DNA of 64,000 nt from Flavobacterium sp. AG291 (lineage in GTDB: Bacteria; Bacteroidota; Bacteroidia; Flavobacteriales; Flavobacteriaceae): NCBI RefSeq assembly GCF_003350375.1, contig NZ_QQAR01000001.1:248001-312000 (forward strand). The letters are read 5' to 3'. Shown in pieces: positions 14,579-23,215 of the stretch; position 1 is the first letter of the stretch; each line of letters opens with the position of its first letter. The notes under the pieces were generated by a model. It was not told the DNA's origin and made no database searches. It saw nothing but the letters and a program-made list of their open reading frames with translations. The translations under genes were made by a program, and so were the position numbers.

Positions 14579-16815
14579 TTATAGCGCATCCCTATATAAA
14601 TTCTTCTGCCCTGTAGCGATCCATAATTATAGCTGGTATCAAAAGTATATCCGTTAGGATTGGTTACCGGATCATCGGCTGTTTTATTAAAAGGATCAAA
14701 CGGACGCATTAACGGGTCTTTTGGTACAAAATCAAAGAGGTTTTTCATGCCCATATACAATTCAAGTCCGTAAGTGAATTTTTTGGTAAACTGAATATTG
14801 GCAATGCAGAACCACGGTGAGTATTCCGATCTGTAGTCATTAGGTAATATGGGTAGCCGCATCGGGCCATACCAGTTGCCGGTAACATCTATACTGTAAT
14901 TGTTTTTAAAGCTGTAGGTAGCAACAAAATTACCGGTCCATTTAGGCGCATGAAGCTGTTGTGACCTTTCTTCGCCATTACCTTTGTTTTCTATCTGGAA
15001 AACATCCATGTATGATACGCCTACCATCATCTTCAACGGAAAATTGAAAGTTACATCTGTGTTTAAGGATACACCCTGCGATATGGCATGCCCTTTCAGG
15101 TTGTCGTAAATAATCTTATCCGGATCAGTATCGAAATCGCCTACGATCTTATTGGTAAAATAGGAGTAAAAGCCTGTGATGTCAAAATTAAGGAAGGCAA
15201 AATTTGAAGGAACTTTTAATATATAGTTCAGGTTACCATTATAGGAGCGTTCCGGTTTCAGTGCTTCGGTAATTACAACATCGCGTGCACCTGTTAGCGC
15301 CGCATGGTCTTCGGTAAAAAGGTTTACCACTCTAAAGCCTGTACCAAAGCTTGCTCTGACAGTATTATTGTGGTTAGGAGCAAATTTATAAGCTACCCTT
15401 GGCGAATGCACGCCACCGTGGTTTTTGTCATAATCAAAACGATAACCTCCCAATAATTTATGTTTTTCATTGAGTGTCCATTCATCCTGTACAAATAGTC
15501 CTGGTAATGGTGTTTCCTGTGGCCTGTTGGCTAAACCGTCTGTGCTGGAGGTAGCCGGAGTGTTGTCGTCATAATAGGTGTAACGGAAAGCTCCTCCTAA
15601 CAGGAAGTTGTGGTTGGGGCCAAACTGCTTGTCCCAATAGGTTTGTATGAAGGCTACCTGCTGATTAGCCATATAAGGCGTAAAACCATAATAAGAATTC
15701 TGATCATGCCAGTTATAGGAGAACTGGGTAAATATCCTTTCGGTTGTAGGAAGCTGGTATAAGCCTATAAGTTCTGCACGTTTGGTATAAATGCTTTCGC
15801 CATAAATGCTGTCACTGCCACGCCATTGTTTGGTCCAGTTCATCTCGCCACCCCAACGGTCTTCATATACATAGCGCGTACCCAGGCTAAAAGCACGATT
15901 TTCTTTACGTTCAAAATTCCATTTATTGAATAATGAGATACGGTTTTGTTGGGTAACATCGGTAAAATTATCACCGTTCTTATCGGCAAGTACGCTATAG
16001 TTAAAATAGTTTACTCCTAATAACGAAGTAGCTTTTCCGGCTTTAAGCTTTACTGCGGCATCAAGACTTTGTTCCCCCCAGCTTGTAAAAAAATAATCAG
16101 CACTTACAACAGGTGCCTTAGTTGGGCTTTTGGTTATCACATTAATAATGCCTCCCATAGCTTCAGACCCGTACAGTGATGATGCGGGGCCTTTTACCAC
16201 TTCAATGCGTTCTACAATGCTGTTCGGTATACCACTTAGCCCATAGACGGTTGACAGGGCACTAACTATCGGCATACCGTCTATGAGTATCATGGTGTAT
16301 GGGCCTTCCATACCATTAATATGGATGTCACCTGTATTACATACGTTGCAGTTAAGCTGTGGCATAACGCCGTTCACCATTCCTACAGCCTCAAAAAGAC
16401 TGGCAGTGGGATTCTTTTTAAACAATTTTGGTGTTATTATTTCTACAGGGATAGGGCTGTCACTACGGCTTACTTCCTTCATGGTACCGGTAATAACCAC
16501 TTCATCAAGGGCTTTATTCTCGTCCTGCATAACAATATTCAGGATTATAGGCGTACTACTGTTTAAGGTAACTTTTTTACGTTCGTTAAGCATTCCAACC
16601 GAACTGAATATAACCTCATAGGTGCCGAACGGTATGTCTTTTATTTCATACTTTCCGTCATTATCGGCGGCAATTGATTGTCCTGTAGGAAGTAGAACAA
16701 TACTAACTGCGGGAACGGGTTCATTGTTTTGCGTAATTTTTCCCTTTATGCTTCCGGTTTGGGCAAACAGGGGGATTGTTGCGAATAATAATATAAATAG
16801 TATATGTTTTTTCAT
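14569..16815 (-). CDS. TonB-dependent receptor with Cys-pair plug
   Basis: 748 residues: signal peptide ending LFAQ (~19), carboxypeptidase-regulatory-like domain (SIKGKITQNNEPVPAVSIVL), a plug from ~105 (LDEVVITGTM) with NCNVCNTGDIHINGMEG (Cys156, Cys159), IERVEVVKG-type segment VERIEVVKGPASSLYGSEAM and IINVIT, then a 22-strand barrel ending RIYIGMRYNLF with the C-terminal Phe needed for barrel assembly. It imports some ligand across the outer membrane using TonB energy. The CxxC in the plug hints at metal or metal-complex transport. The promoter carries two palindromes, as for a metal-regulated gene. Despite the nearby B12 riboswitch, it is on the other strand and not under it. Confidence 0.9.
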   Translation of the reverse strand: MKKHILFILLFATIPLFAQTGSIKGKITQNNEPVPAVSIVLLPTGQSIAADNDGKYEIKDIPFGTYEVIFSSVGMLNERKKVTLNSSTPIILNIVMQDENKALDEVVITGTMKEVSRSDSPIPVEIITPKLFKKNPTASLFEAVGMVNGVMPQLNCNVCNTGDIHINGMEGPYTMILIDGMPIVSALSTVYGLSGIPNSIVERIEVVKGPASSLYGSEAMGGIINVITKSPTKAPVVSADYFFTSWGEQSLDAAVKLKAGKATSLLGVNYFNYSVLADKNGDNFTDVTQQNRISLFNKWNFERKENRAFSLGTRYVYEDRWGGEMNWTKQWRGSDSIYGESIYTKRAELIGLYQLPTTERIFTQFSYNWHDQNSYYGFTPYMANQQVAFIQTYWDKQFGPNHNFLLGGAFRYTYYDDNTPATSSTDGLANRPQETPLPGLFVQDEWTLNEKHKLLGGYRFDYDKNHGGVHSPRVAYKFAPNHNNTVRASFGTGFRVVNLFTEDHAALTGARDVVITEALKPERSYNGNLNYILKVPSNFAFLNFDITGFYSYFTNKIVGDFDTDPDKIIYDNLKGHAISQGVSLNTDVTFNFPLKMMVGVSYMDVFQIENKGNGEERSQQLHAPKWTGNFVATYSFKNNYSIDVTGNWYGPMRLPILPNDYRSEYSPWFCIANIQFTKKFTYGLELYMGMKNLFDFVPKDPLMRPFDPFNKTADDPVTNPNGYTFDTSYNYGSLQGRRIYIGMRYNLF

Positions 16816-16822
16816 TATCTAA

Positions 16823-16867
16823 ACTAATAATTAGTATTGCAAAAGTATAAATTTAGATTAGTCTAAA
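16823..16867 (-). promoter_or_regulatory. TonB-receptor promoter with two palindromic operator candidates
   Basis: On the reverse strand the -7 box TACTTTTG is at 16847-16840. Upstream lies TTTAGATTAGTCTAAA (16852-16867), a near-perfect palindrome like DtxR/MntR-type boxes. Downstream, over the expected start site, lies the perfect 13-bp palindrome ACTAATAATTAGT (16823-16835). Both share TTAGT/CTAA words, so one repressor could bind both. Confidence 0.55.
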
Positions 16868-17019
16868 AATTATTTTTTATTTTATTTTAAAATAATGTTT
16901 TAGGAGGCTAACTTTTATTGTTTTTCTAATAAGATTTTTATGTATAATATCTTAGGTTATTTTTCTGTTATATTTTCTTGTAATTCCTTATTTTTACAGG
17001 ACAGAAAAGAAAATCGCAT

Positions 17020-17868
17020 TTGGATTCAACGGGTAATTTCATAACTATAAAACCAAAAGATGAGGTGGTAGCAAAATATATTGACTACTACTATTTTCAT
17101 GTGTCTGACGATCCTTTATTCACTAAAAGATTCTTTTTTTATCCTAATTACAAACATGCAATTACGGTTTATAAAGGATCCGATGTTAGTCTTACCGAAG
17201 AAGGGTCTGTAGTCCTGCCTTCAGCAGATGATGCTATTCTTTCTTTCTATTCCATAAATACTGACCAGAATTTTAAAGTACAGCTTAACGGCATTTTCAA
17301 TAAGGTGGGTATTGTATTCAATCCGCTTGGACTGAATCATTTTCTAAAAGAACCCCTTGGAAACTTTTTTGATCAGGCAACCAATAAGCTTGATTGCTTT
17401 GGAGCCTCTTTTGTAAAAACTTTGCAAAGTGTGTACGCCGAAAGTGATGCTGAAGCTAAAGGTGCTGTGTTGGATACTTTTTTTGCAGATACTTTTTCTG
17501 GGTTCAATGAGCCAGTCGTAAAAAAAGCGGTGCAGGAAATATTAAATTCAAATGGTTCGGTTAAGGTCGATGAACTTTCGGAACTTCTGGATGTGAACCG
17601 TAAAACGTTATTGCGCCTTTTTAAAAAACATCTTTGCTGTAGTGTGGAGGAATATAAAAAGCTGGTAATGTTCCGTAATGCATTAAACTATTCTCAGGCT
17701 ATGGGAGAAGAAGCATCTTTAACCGATGTTGCCCTTTACAGTCTTTACTACGATCAGGCGCATTATATTAAACATTTTAAATCGGTTACGAATCAGTCAC
17801 CTAAAGCGTTGCTGTCTAAACTTACAAAGTTGGGAAGCCAGGAAACGTACTGGTATTTTGAAGATTAA
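17020..17868 (+). CDS. AraC-family transcriptional regulator
   Basis: 282 residues starting at TTG (17020); there is no in-frame ATG before the DNA-binding domain and an in-frame stop lies at 16981. The N-terminal ~170 residues resemble the DUF6597-type sensor part of Bacteroidota AraC proteins (VAKYIDYYYFHVSDDPLFTKRFFFYPNY, GIVFNPLGLNHFL). The C-terminal ~100 residues hold two HTH motifs (VDELSELLDVNRKTLLRLFKKH and LTDVALYSLYYDQAHYIKHFK). It is divergent from the TonB receptor with 204 bp between starts and lies 80 bp before two small membrane genes. Its target is unknown. Confidence 0.85.
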   Translation: MDSTGNFITIKPKDEVVAKYIDYYYFHVSDDPLFTKRFFFYPNYKHAITVYKGSDVSLTEEGSVVLPSADDAILSFYSINTDQNFKVQLNGIFNKVGIVFNPLGLNHFLKEPLGNFFDQATNKLDCFGASFVKTLQSVYAESDAEAKGAVLDTFFADTFSGFNEPVVKKAVQEILNSNGSVKVDELSELLDVNRKTLLRLFKKHLCCSVEEYKKLVMFRNALNYSQAMGEEASLTDVALYSLYYDQAHYIKHFKSVTNQSPKALLSKLTKLGSQETYWYFED

Positions 17869-17948
17869 ACGGAAGTGTCCCAATTTTACAATTTTCTGTT
17901 TTAGAGGTTTGGTAAGTTTGTATTATAAATCAGATAAATCAACCGAAT

Positions 17949-18137
17949 ATGAAAATTACAACTAAAAAACAATTGCTTGCCATCCTTATTATTGTAAATC
18001 TGCTTGTCTTTTCTGTGATTGGAGCAGTACTGTTTTACTTTGACGGAATAAGAATTCTTGCCCCTCTTTTAGGTGCCGCTGCGGCAGTTACAGCTATTCA
18101 GTATAATATGAGGAAAAAACAACTTCCTCAGGTATAG
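17949..18137 (+). CDS. small membrane protein, two predicted helices
   Basis: 62 residues. Residues ~8-31 (LLAILIIVNLLVFSVIGAVL) and ~36-53 (RILAPLLGAAAAVTAIQY) look like transmembrane helices, with a basic C-terminus (RKKQLPQV). No family is recognised. It starts 80 bp after the AraC gene and is followed 8 bp later by another membrane gene, so the two are probably one operon. Confidence 0.65.
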   Translation: MKITTKKQLLAILIIVNLLVFSVIGAVLFYFDGIRILAPLLGAAAAVTAIQYNMRKKQLPQV

Positions 18138-18145
18138 TAATCCAA

Positions 18146-18502
18146 ATGAAAATTACCTTCAGGCATATTTTAATTTTTTGCACTACACTATTCATTAGTA
18201 TGGTTATAGGTTATCTTGCCGATACATTATTTGATGTAAGATGGTATGGTTACCTTGCAGTGGGAGCAGCAATAAGCTGTTTTCTGTACATCAATAGCCA
18301 GCCAAAGCCTTTCATGGAGACGGCTCATCCATATTTAAGGTATGGTGTAGGCATATTAGTGCTATTGCTTATTTTTAGTGCTCTTGGATTTTTAGGTCAC
18401 ATTATTTTTGGGATAGATTTTTTTAAGCCCATACTATTTGGCTTTATTATCGCGTTTACAATGTTCTTTAATCAAAGAAAAACCACAATCAAAAAACAAT
18501 AG
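18146..18502 (+). CDS. small integral membrane protein, about four helices
   Basis: 118 residues with hydrophobic stretches near 7-27, 32-50, 64-85 and 92-112. A pattern recurs between its two halves: YLADTLFDVRWYGYLAVGAAI and GHIIFGIDFFKPILFGFIIA, that is, a helix, a short D/G-F-D loop, and a helix. This suggests an internal duplication. No family is recognised. Probably in one operon with the preceding 62-residue membrane gene. Confidence 0.65.
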   Translation: MKITFRHILIFCTTLFISMVIGYLADTLFDVRWYGYLAVGAAISCFLYINSQPKPFMETAHPYLRYGVGILVLLLIFSALGFLGHIIFGIDFFKPILFGFIIAFTMFFNQRKTTIKKQ

Positions 18503-18504
18503 TT

Positions 18505-18570
18505 ATGTTACAGTTCATAATGATGATTGTTACCTTTATACAGGAAATTCTCATAAGTATATTTTGCTAA
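18505..18570 (+). CDS. 21-residue hydrophobic mini-ORF
   Basis: ATG at 18505, two bases after the preceding stop; TAA at 18568-18570 directly before a terminator hairpin. It encodes MLQFIMMIVTFIQEILISIF plus a final Cys, enough for one membrane helix. Position between gene and terminator makes a tiny membrane peptide possible, but chance cannot be excluded. Confidence 0.3.
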   Translation: MLQFIMMIVTFIQEILISIFC

Positions 18571-18605
18571 AAAAGCTTCCCGCAAGGAACGGGAAGCCTT
18601 TTTTC
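18571..18605 (+). terminator. terminator of the small membrane gene operon
   Basis: GCTTCCCG (18575-18582) pairs with CGGGAAGC (18590-18597), loop CAAGGAA, with flanking AAAA and a T-run at 18599-18604. Confidence 0.88.
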
Positions 18606-18973
18606 TGAAATAAGCACACACATTATCTTTAAGTATCTGTTTGGGACCGCAAATACTGTTTGTGATGCAATTAACTAACTAACAATGAGTCAATTTACCT
18701 AAAAAAAAACGTAGCTCATTATAAAGCGGTTAAAAATTACCTTTTGTCCTGATATTCTGCCATCTTATCGTATTTTTCTTTAGCATATTTATAAAAAGCT
18801 TCATTTTCCTGTATGGATAAATATGTAGTTGTTTGATAGTTATTGTTTTATGTAAGAAAATAAGTCTGAATATTTGTGTTAAAGTATTGACTGGTTTTTC
18901 CTATTCAATACTATATTGACTTAGCTTTGCAAAGCAACTGCATATTATGCCTTTGACGAATTGAATTGGTCAT
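18606..18973. other. gene-poor gap with a possible coding remnant on the reverse strand
   Basis: No intact gene is seen. On the reverse strand 18847-18737 is open for 36 codons to a TAA and reads like a protein tail (SIQENEAFYKYAKEK then YDKMAEYQDKR), but it has no ATG and a stop just upstream. It could be a decayed gene end. The rest is A/T-rich and without clear structure. Confidence 0.35.
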
Positions 18974-18993
18974 TTATTACGATTTCGTAATAA
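18974..18993. promoter_or_regulatory. 20-bp perfect palindrome upstream of the efflux operon, operator candidate
   Basis: TTATTACGA and its exact complement TCGTAATAA with a 2-bp centre TT. It ends 19 bp before the -7 box at 19013, so a bound protein would cover the -33 region. This fits a TetR- or MarR-type repressor. No such regulator gene is adjacent. Confidence 0.6.
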
Positions 18994-19012
18994 CAATGGC
19001 ATTCTATTCGTG

Positions 19013-19020
19013 TAGATTTG
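19013..19020 (+). promoter_or_regulatory. -7 promoter element of the RND efflux operon
   Basis: TAGATTTG, an exact TANNTTTG match, 25 bp before the ATG at 19046. Confidence 0.6.
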
Positions 19021-19045
19021 CGAATCGCTATACTATATCATAATT

Positions 19046-20125
19046 ATGAAGGTTAAATACATCGTATACACACTCTTATTTGCGGGCGTTGGAGCCCTTG
19101 TGTTTTACAGGATATCTGAAAATAAAAAACAAAAAATGGACGCTGCCGGAGGTGGAGGAAAAGATGGTAAAAAGCCTCCTATGGCTGTAAACGGAGTAGT
19201 TGTTGCTCCTCAGGAGTTTGCCAATACACTTTCGCTTTCAGGTTCGATAGAGGCTAATGAACAGATTGAAGTGCATTCAGAGGTGTCGGGTATTGCCGAG
19301 AAAATATTTTTTACCGAAGGTGCTAAGGTGAGCAAAGGCCAGGTATTGGTAAAAATTAATGATATAGAATTGCGTGCTCAGGCAGGTCAGGCAAAAACAA
19401 GGCAAACCCTTGCGGCTGAAAATGAAAGACGCGCCCGATTGCTGCTGCAAAAAGAGGCAATAAGCCAGGAAGAATATGATATAGCAAGTGCTGATTATAA
19501 AACAGCTTTGGCACAGACACAACTTATTAATGCACAAATAGGAAAAACTTCAATAAGAGCCCCGTTTTCAGGGACTATTGGTTTACGTAATATATCGCCC
19601 GGAACTTATGTAACGCCTACTACGCTTATTACAAATCTTGTAAACAGCAGTCAGATTAAGATTACCTTTTCTGTTCCTGAAAAATATGCTTCGCAAATGA
19701 AGGTGAATTCAGTAATTACTTTTACTGTATCAGGAAGCAATGAGACATTCCAGGCTAAAGTATATGCATTAGAACCTTCGGTAGAAGTTACCACCCGTAC
19801 CTTAAAGGTTAGGGCTATTGCTGAAAATGCACAGGGTAAACTGTTGCCGGGTACTTTTGCAAATGTCATCCTTCCCCTGGATGAGGTTAAGGATGCTTTT
19901 GTAATTCCTACCGAGGCTATTGTACCGGTTCAGGGAGGTAAAAAGGTATTTGTTGTAAGGAATGGGCAGGCCCAGGAAGCTACTGTAGAAACAGGTACAC
20001 GTACTGATAAGGATATTGTAGTGCTTTCAGGACTTAAAGCCGGAGATACGGTGCTAACGACTGGTGTGCTAACCCTGAAGAAAGAGACTCCGGTAAAAGT
20101 ATCGCTAACTAAAAAAGCGAAGTAG
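19046..20125 (+). CDS. RND efflux periplasmic adaptor (membrane fusion protein)
   Basis: 359 residues. An N-terminal helix (VKYIVYTLLFAGVGALVFY) anchors it in the inner membrane. The lipoyl half-motifs are split by a short coiled hairpin: SGSIEANEQIEVHSEVSGIAEKI and IRAPFSGTIGLRNISPGTYV. Beta-barrel and membrane-proximal domains follow (VPEKYASQMKV, LLPGTFANVIL, VIPTEAIVPVQGGKKVFV). It bridges the RND pump and the TolC-like channel encoded by the next two genes, starting 2 bp before the pump gene. Short hairpins of this kind occur in MexH/AcrA-like adaptors. The substrate is unknown. Confidence 0.93.
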   Translation: MKVKYIVYTLLFAGVGALVFYRISENKKQKMDAAGGGGKDGKKPPMAVNGVVVAPQEFANTLSLSGSIEANEQIEVHSEVSGIAEKIFFTEGAKVSKGQVLVKINDIELRAQAGQAKTRQTLAAENERRARLLLQKEAISQEEYDIASADYKTALAQTQLINAQIGKTSIRAPFSGTIGLRNISPGTYVTPTTLITNLVNSSQIKITFSVPEKYASQMKVNSVITFTVSGSNETFQAKVYALEPSVEVTTRTLKVRAIAENAQGKLLPGTFANVILPLDEVKDAFVIPTEAIVPVQGGKKVFVVRNGQAQEATVETGTRTDKDIVVLSGLKAGDTVLTTGVLTLKKETPVKVSLTKKAK

Positions 20126-20127
20126 CG

Positions 20128-23100
20128 ATGAGTTTATCTACGTTAAGCATAAAACGTCCCGTACTTACCATTGTAATGAATGTGGGCATAATCCTTTTTG
20201 GGGTTATAGGTTATACCTTTCTTGGCGTAAGGGAGTTTCCTTCTATCGATCCGGCACAAATATCTGTTCGTACAAGTTATGCCGGTGCTAATGCCGATAT
20301 TATTGAATCGCAAATTACTGAACCACTCGAAAAAGCCATTAACTCTATTGATGGTATCCGAAATATTACCTCGTCGAGTAACCAGGGTTCTAGTAATATT
20401 ACCATAGAATTTGAACTTGAAAAGAACCTTGAGGAAGCTGCTAATGATGTGCGTGACAAAGTATCGCAGGCTGTTCGAAGTCTTCCGCAGGATATCGATG
20501 CTCCGCCTGTAGTATCTAAGGCTGACGCCGATTCGGAACCGATCATTACAATGACCGTTCAGAGTGCTACAAGAAATCCATTGGAATTGAGTGATTATGC
20601 CGAGAATGTAATTGCCGAAAGATTACAGACCATTCCCGGTGTGAGTAGCGTGCAGATATGGGGACAGAAACGTTATGCCATGAGGCTTTGGCTTGACCCT
20701 ATACAACTAAATTCGTATGGAGTTACTGTTAGTGATGTGCGTAATGCACTGAATAGCCAAAACGTAGAGTTGCCAACAGGTAAGCTTACAGGAGCTAATA
20801 CCGAACTGACCATTAAAACATTGGGTAACCTTGCAACACCTGAGCAGTTTAATAATATTATAATAAAATCCGAAGGGGAGAAGATAGTACGCTTCAGCGA
20901 TGTAGGTAATGCCGAGCTGGGGCCTGAGAATACAGAAACCAAAATGACCAACGATGGTCAGCAGCTGGTGGGGCTTGCGATCATTCCGCAGCCGGGAACA
21001 AACTATGTTGAGATTGCCGATGCTTTTTATGCTCAGTATGAACAGATGAAAAAAGAGCTGCCGGGAGATCTGATTACTAATATCGTTATCGATAATACGG
21101 TATTTATTAAAAAGTCGGTACTGGAGGTGGCTGAAACACTGGCAATATCTATCATACTCGTAACTTTGATTATTTATCTTTTCTTCCGTGACTGGGCAAT
21201 AGCATTACGCCCTTTATTAGATATACCTGTTTCCCTTATTGCTACATTCTTTATCATGTATATTTTCGGGTTCTCCATAAATGTACTTACACTATTGGCT
21301 ATTGTATTGGCTACCGGGCTTGTGGTAGATGATGGTATTGTTGTTACCGAAAATATATTTAAAAAGGTGGAAGAAGGTATGACGCCTATTGAGGCAGCTA
21401 TGAAAGGTGCTAATGAGATTTTCTTTGCGGTTATCTCTATTTCCATAACGCTTGCGGCAGTGTTCCTTCCGGTAATTTTCCTTGAAGGTTTTGTTGGACG
21501 ACTCTTCCGGGAGTTTGGGGTCGTAATCGCGGCAGCGGTACTGGTATCGGCATTTGTATCACTTACACTTACACCAATGCTTAATGCCTACCTGATAAAA
21601 GGAGTGCATAAAAAATCGAAATTCTACGAATTTACCGAACCTTATTTTGAAAAGATGAACAAAGGCTACGCAGGAATGCTTACCAATTTTATGAAAAGGA
21701 AATGGGTGAGTTTCCCTATACTTATCATCTGTATTGGTTTTATAGGTTTGTTCTACACTATCATTCAAAAAGAAACAGCGCCATACGACGACAGGAGTTT
21801 TATAGGGATGAATATTACGGCACCCGAAGGTGCTTCCTATGAATACATGGATCGTTTTATGCGTGAAATGGAGGAATTGATAAAAGATTCGATACCTGAG
21901 AAAAAAGCAAGCCTTGTAATTACATCACCGGGCTTTGGTTCTGCTTCTGTAAATAGCGGGCGTATTAGAATTGCACTTACAGAACCTGAAAACAGGGAGC
22001 GTTCACAGAAAGAAATCGCTGCTAACCTTACCAAATGGACAAAAAAATACAGCGAGGCCAAAACAGCAGTGTCTGAGCAGCCTACGATTGCCGTAAACCG
22101 CAGGGGAGGTCCGCCGATCCAATATATTATACAGGCACAGAATTTTGAAAAACTCCAGGAAAAGATACCGGTATTTATGGATGAAGTAGCTAAAGATCCT
22201 ACTTTTTCCATGACCGATGTTAATCTTAAGTTCAATAAGCCTGAAATCAATGTGACCATTGATCGTGAAAAGGCCGAAAGCCTTGGTGTGTCATTGCTTG
22301 ATGTTGCACAGACATTACAATTATCTTTAAGCGGGCAGCGTTTTGGATACTTTATGATGAATGGTAAACAGTACCAGGTTATTGGGCAGTTTGAACAGGA
22401 CGATCGTGCCGCACCTATCGATTTAACATCAACATTTGTAAAGAGCAATACGGGACAATTAATACAGTTGGATAACCTTGTTTCGGTAGATGAGCAAAGC
22501 AGTCCGCCGCAGTTATACCATAACAACAGGTATATGTCGGCTACTGTATCGGCTGGGCTTGCGCCGGGTATGAGTATAAGCGACGGTATTGATGCGATGG
22601 AGCGTGCCAAAGAAAAAGTGCTGGACGATTCATTTACTACCGATCTTGGTGGTGAGTCACGTGACTTTGTTGAAAGTAGCTCGAATACCCTTTTTGCTTT
22701 CGGATTGGCATTATTGCTAATTTATCTGATACTGGCAGGACAATTTGAAAGTTTTATAGATCCTTTTATTATTATTCTTACCGTGCCAATGGCAGTTGCC
22801 GGGGCATTATTATCATTGTGGTTGTTCGGGCAGACATGGAACATCTTCAGCCAGATTGGTACCATTATGCTTATCGGGCTTGTAACCAAAAATGGTATCC
22901 TTATCGTGGAATTTGCCAATCAGCTGCGTGAAGAAGGAAAAGAAAAATATGAAGCCATTATGGAGGCTGCCGAATCGCGTCTTCGCCCGATATTAATGAC
23001 GAGTTTGGCGATTGCTCTTGGAGCTTTACCAATTGCGATGTCATTAGGGGCAGCATCTACCAGCCGTATTGGTATGGGGGTTGTAATTGTTGGAGGAACG

Positions 23101-23202
23101 GTATTTTCACTTGTACTTACCCTTTTTATAATTCCGGCAATTTATTTTATGTGGTCGCGACCTAAAAAGCACCGACCTGAATTTGATAATCTTGAAGACT
23201 AA
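20128..23202 (+). CDS. RND efflux permease, HAE1 (AcrB-like) family
   Basis: 1024 residues, normal length. TM1 begins at ~10 (SIKRPVLTIVMNVGIILFGV). Two large periplasmic loops follow TM1 and TM7. TM4 carries the proton-relay pair in ATGLVVDDGIVVTENIFKK. The N-terminal GVREFPSIDPAQISVRTSYAGA and later SRLRPILMTSLAIALGALPIA are family signatures. It should be a proton-driven homotrimer exporting drugs or other amphiphiles. It is the middle gene of a complete tripartite operon (adaptor, pump, channel) with a palindromic operator candidate upstream. Confidence 0.95.
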   Translation: MSLSTLSIKRPVLTIVMNVGIILFGVIGYTFLGVREFPSIDPAQISVRTSYAGANADIIESQITEPLEKAINSIDGIRNITSSSNQGSSNITIEFELEKNLEEAANDVRDKVSQAVRSLPQDIDAPPVVSKADADSEPIITMTVQSATRNPLELSDYAENVIAERLQTIPGVSSVQIWGQKRYAMRLWLDPIQLNSYGVTVSDVRNALNSQNVELPTGKLTGANTELTIKTLGNLATPEQFNNIIIKSEGEKIVRFSDVGNAELGPENTETKMTNDGQQLVGLAIIPQPGTNYVEIADAFYAQYEQMKKELPGDLITNIVIDNTVFIKKSVLEVAETLAISIILVTLIIYLFFRDWAIALRPLLDIPVSLIATFFIMYIFGFSINVLTLLAIVLATGLVVDDGIVVTENIFKKVEEGMTPIEAAMKGANEIFFAVISISITLAAVFLPVIFLEGFVGRLFREFGVVIAAAVLVSAFVSLTLTPMLNAYLIKGVHKKSKFYEFTEPYFEKMNKGYAGMLTNFMKRKWVSFPILIICIGFIGLFYTIIQKETAPYDDRSFIGMNITAPEGASYEYMDRFMREMEELIKDSIPEKKASLVITSPGFGSASVNSGRIRIALTEPENRERSQKEIAANLTKWTKKYSEAKTAVSEQPTIAVNRRGGPPIQYIIQAQNFEKLQEKIPVFMDEVAKDPTFSMTDVNLKFNKPEINVTIDREKAESLGVSLLDVAQTLQLSLSGQRFGYFMMNGKQYQVIGQFEQDDRAAPIDLTSTFVKSNTGQLIQLDNLVSVDEQSSPPQLYHNNRYMSATVSAGLAPGMSISDGIDAMERAKEKVLDDSFTTDLGGESRDFVESSSNTLFAFGLALLLIYLILAGQFESFIDPFIIILTVPMAVAGALLSLWLFGQTWNIFSQIGTIMLIGLVTKNGILIVEFANQLREEGKEKYEAIMEAAESRLRPILMTSLAIALGALPIAMSLGAASTSRIGMGVVIVGGTVFSLVLTLFIIPAIYFMWSRPKKHRPEFDNLED

Positions 23203-23215
23203 AGCCATTGTATCT

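Noticed and set aside
14569..16815. BtuB-type receptor controlled by the nearby B12 riboswitch
   Set aside because: It is on the opposite strand and more than 2 kb away; its own promoter has palindromic operator-like sites instead.
21837..22610. 257-codon reverse-strand frame inside the RND pump gene
   Set aside because: Antisense shadow of a conserved permease; product is Ser/Cys/Ile-rich without motifs.
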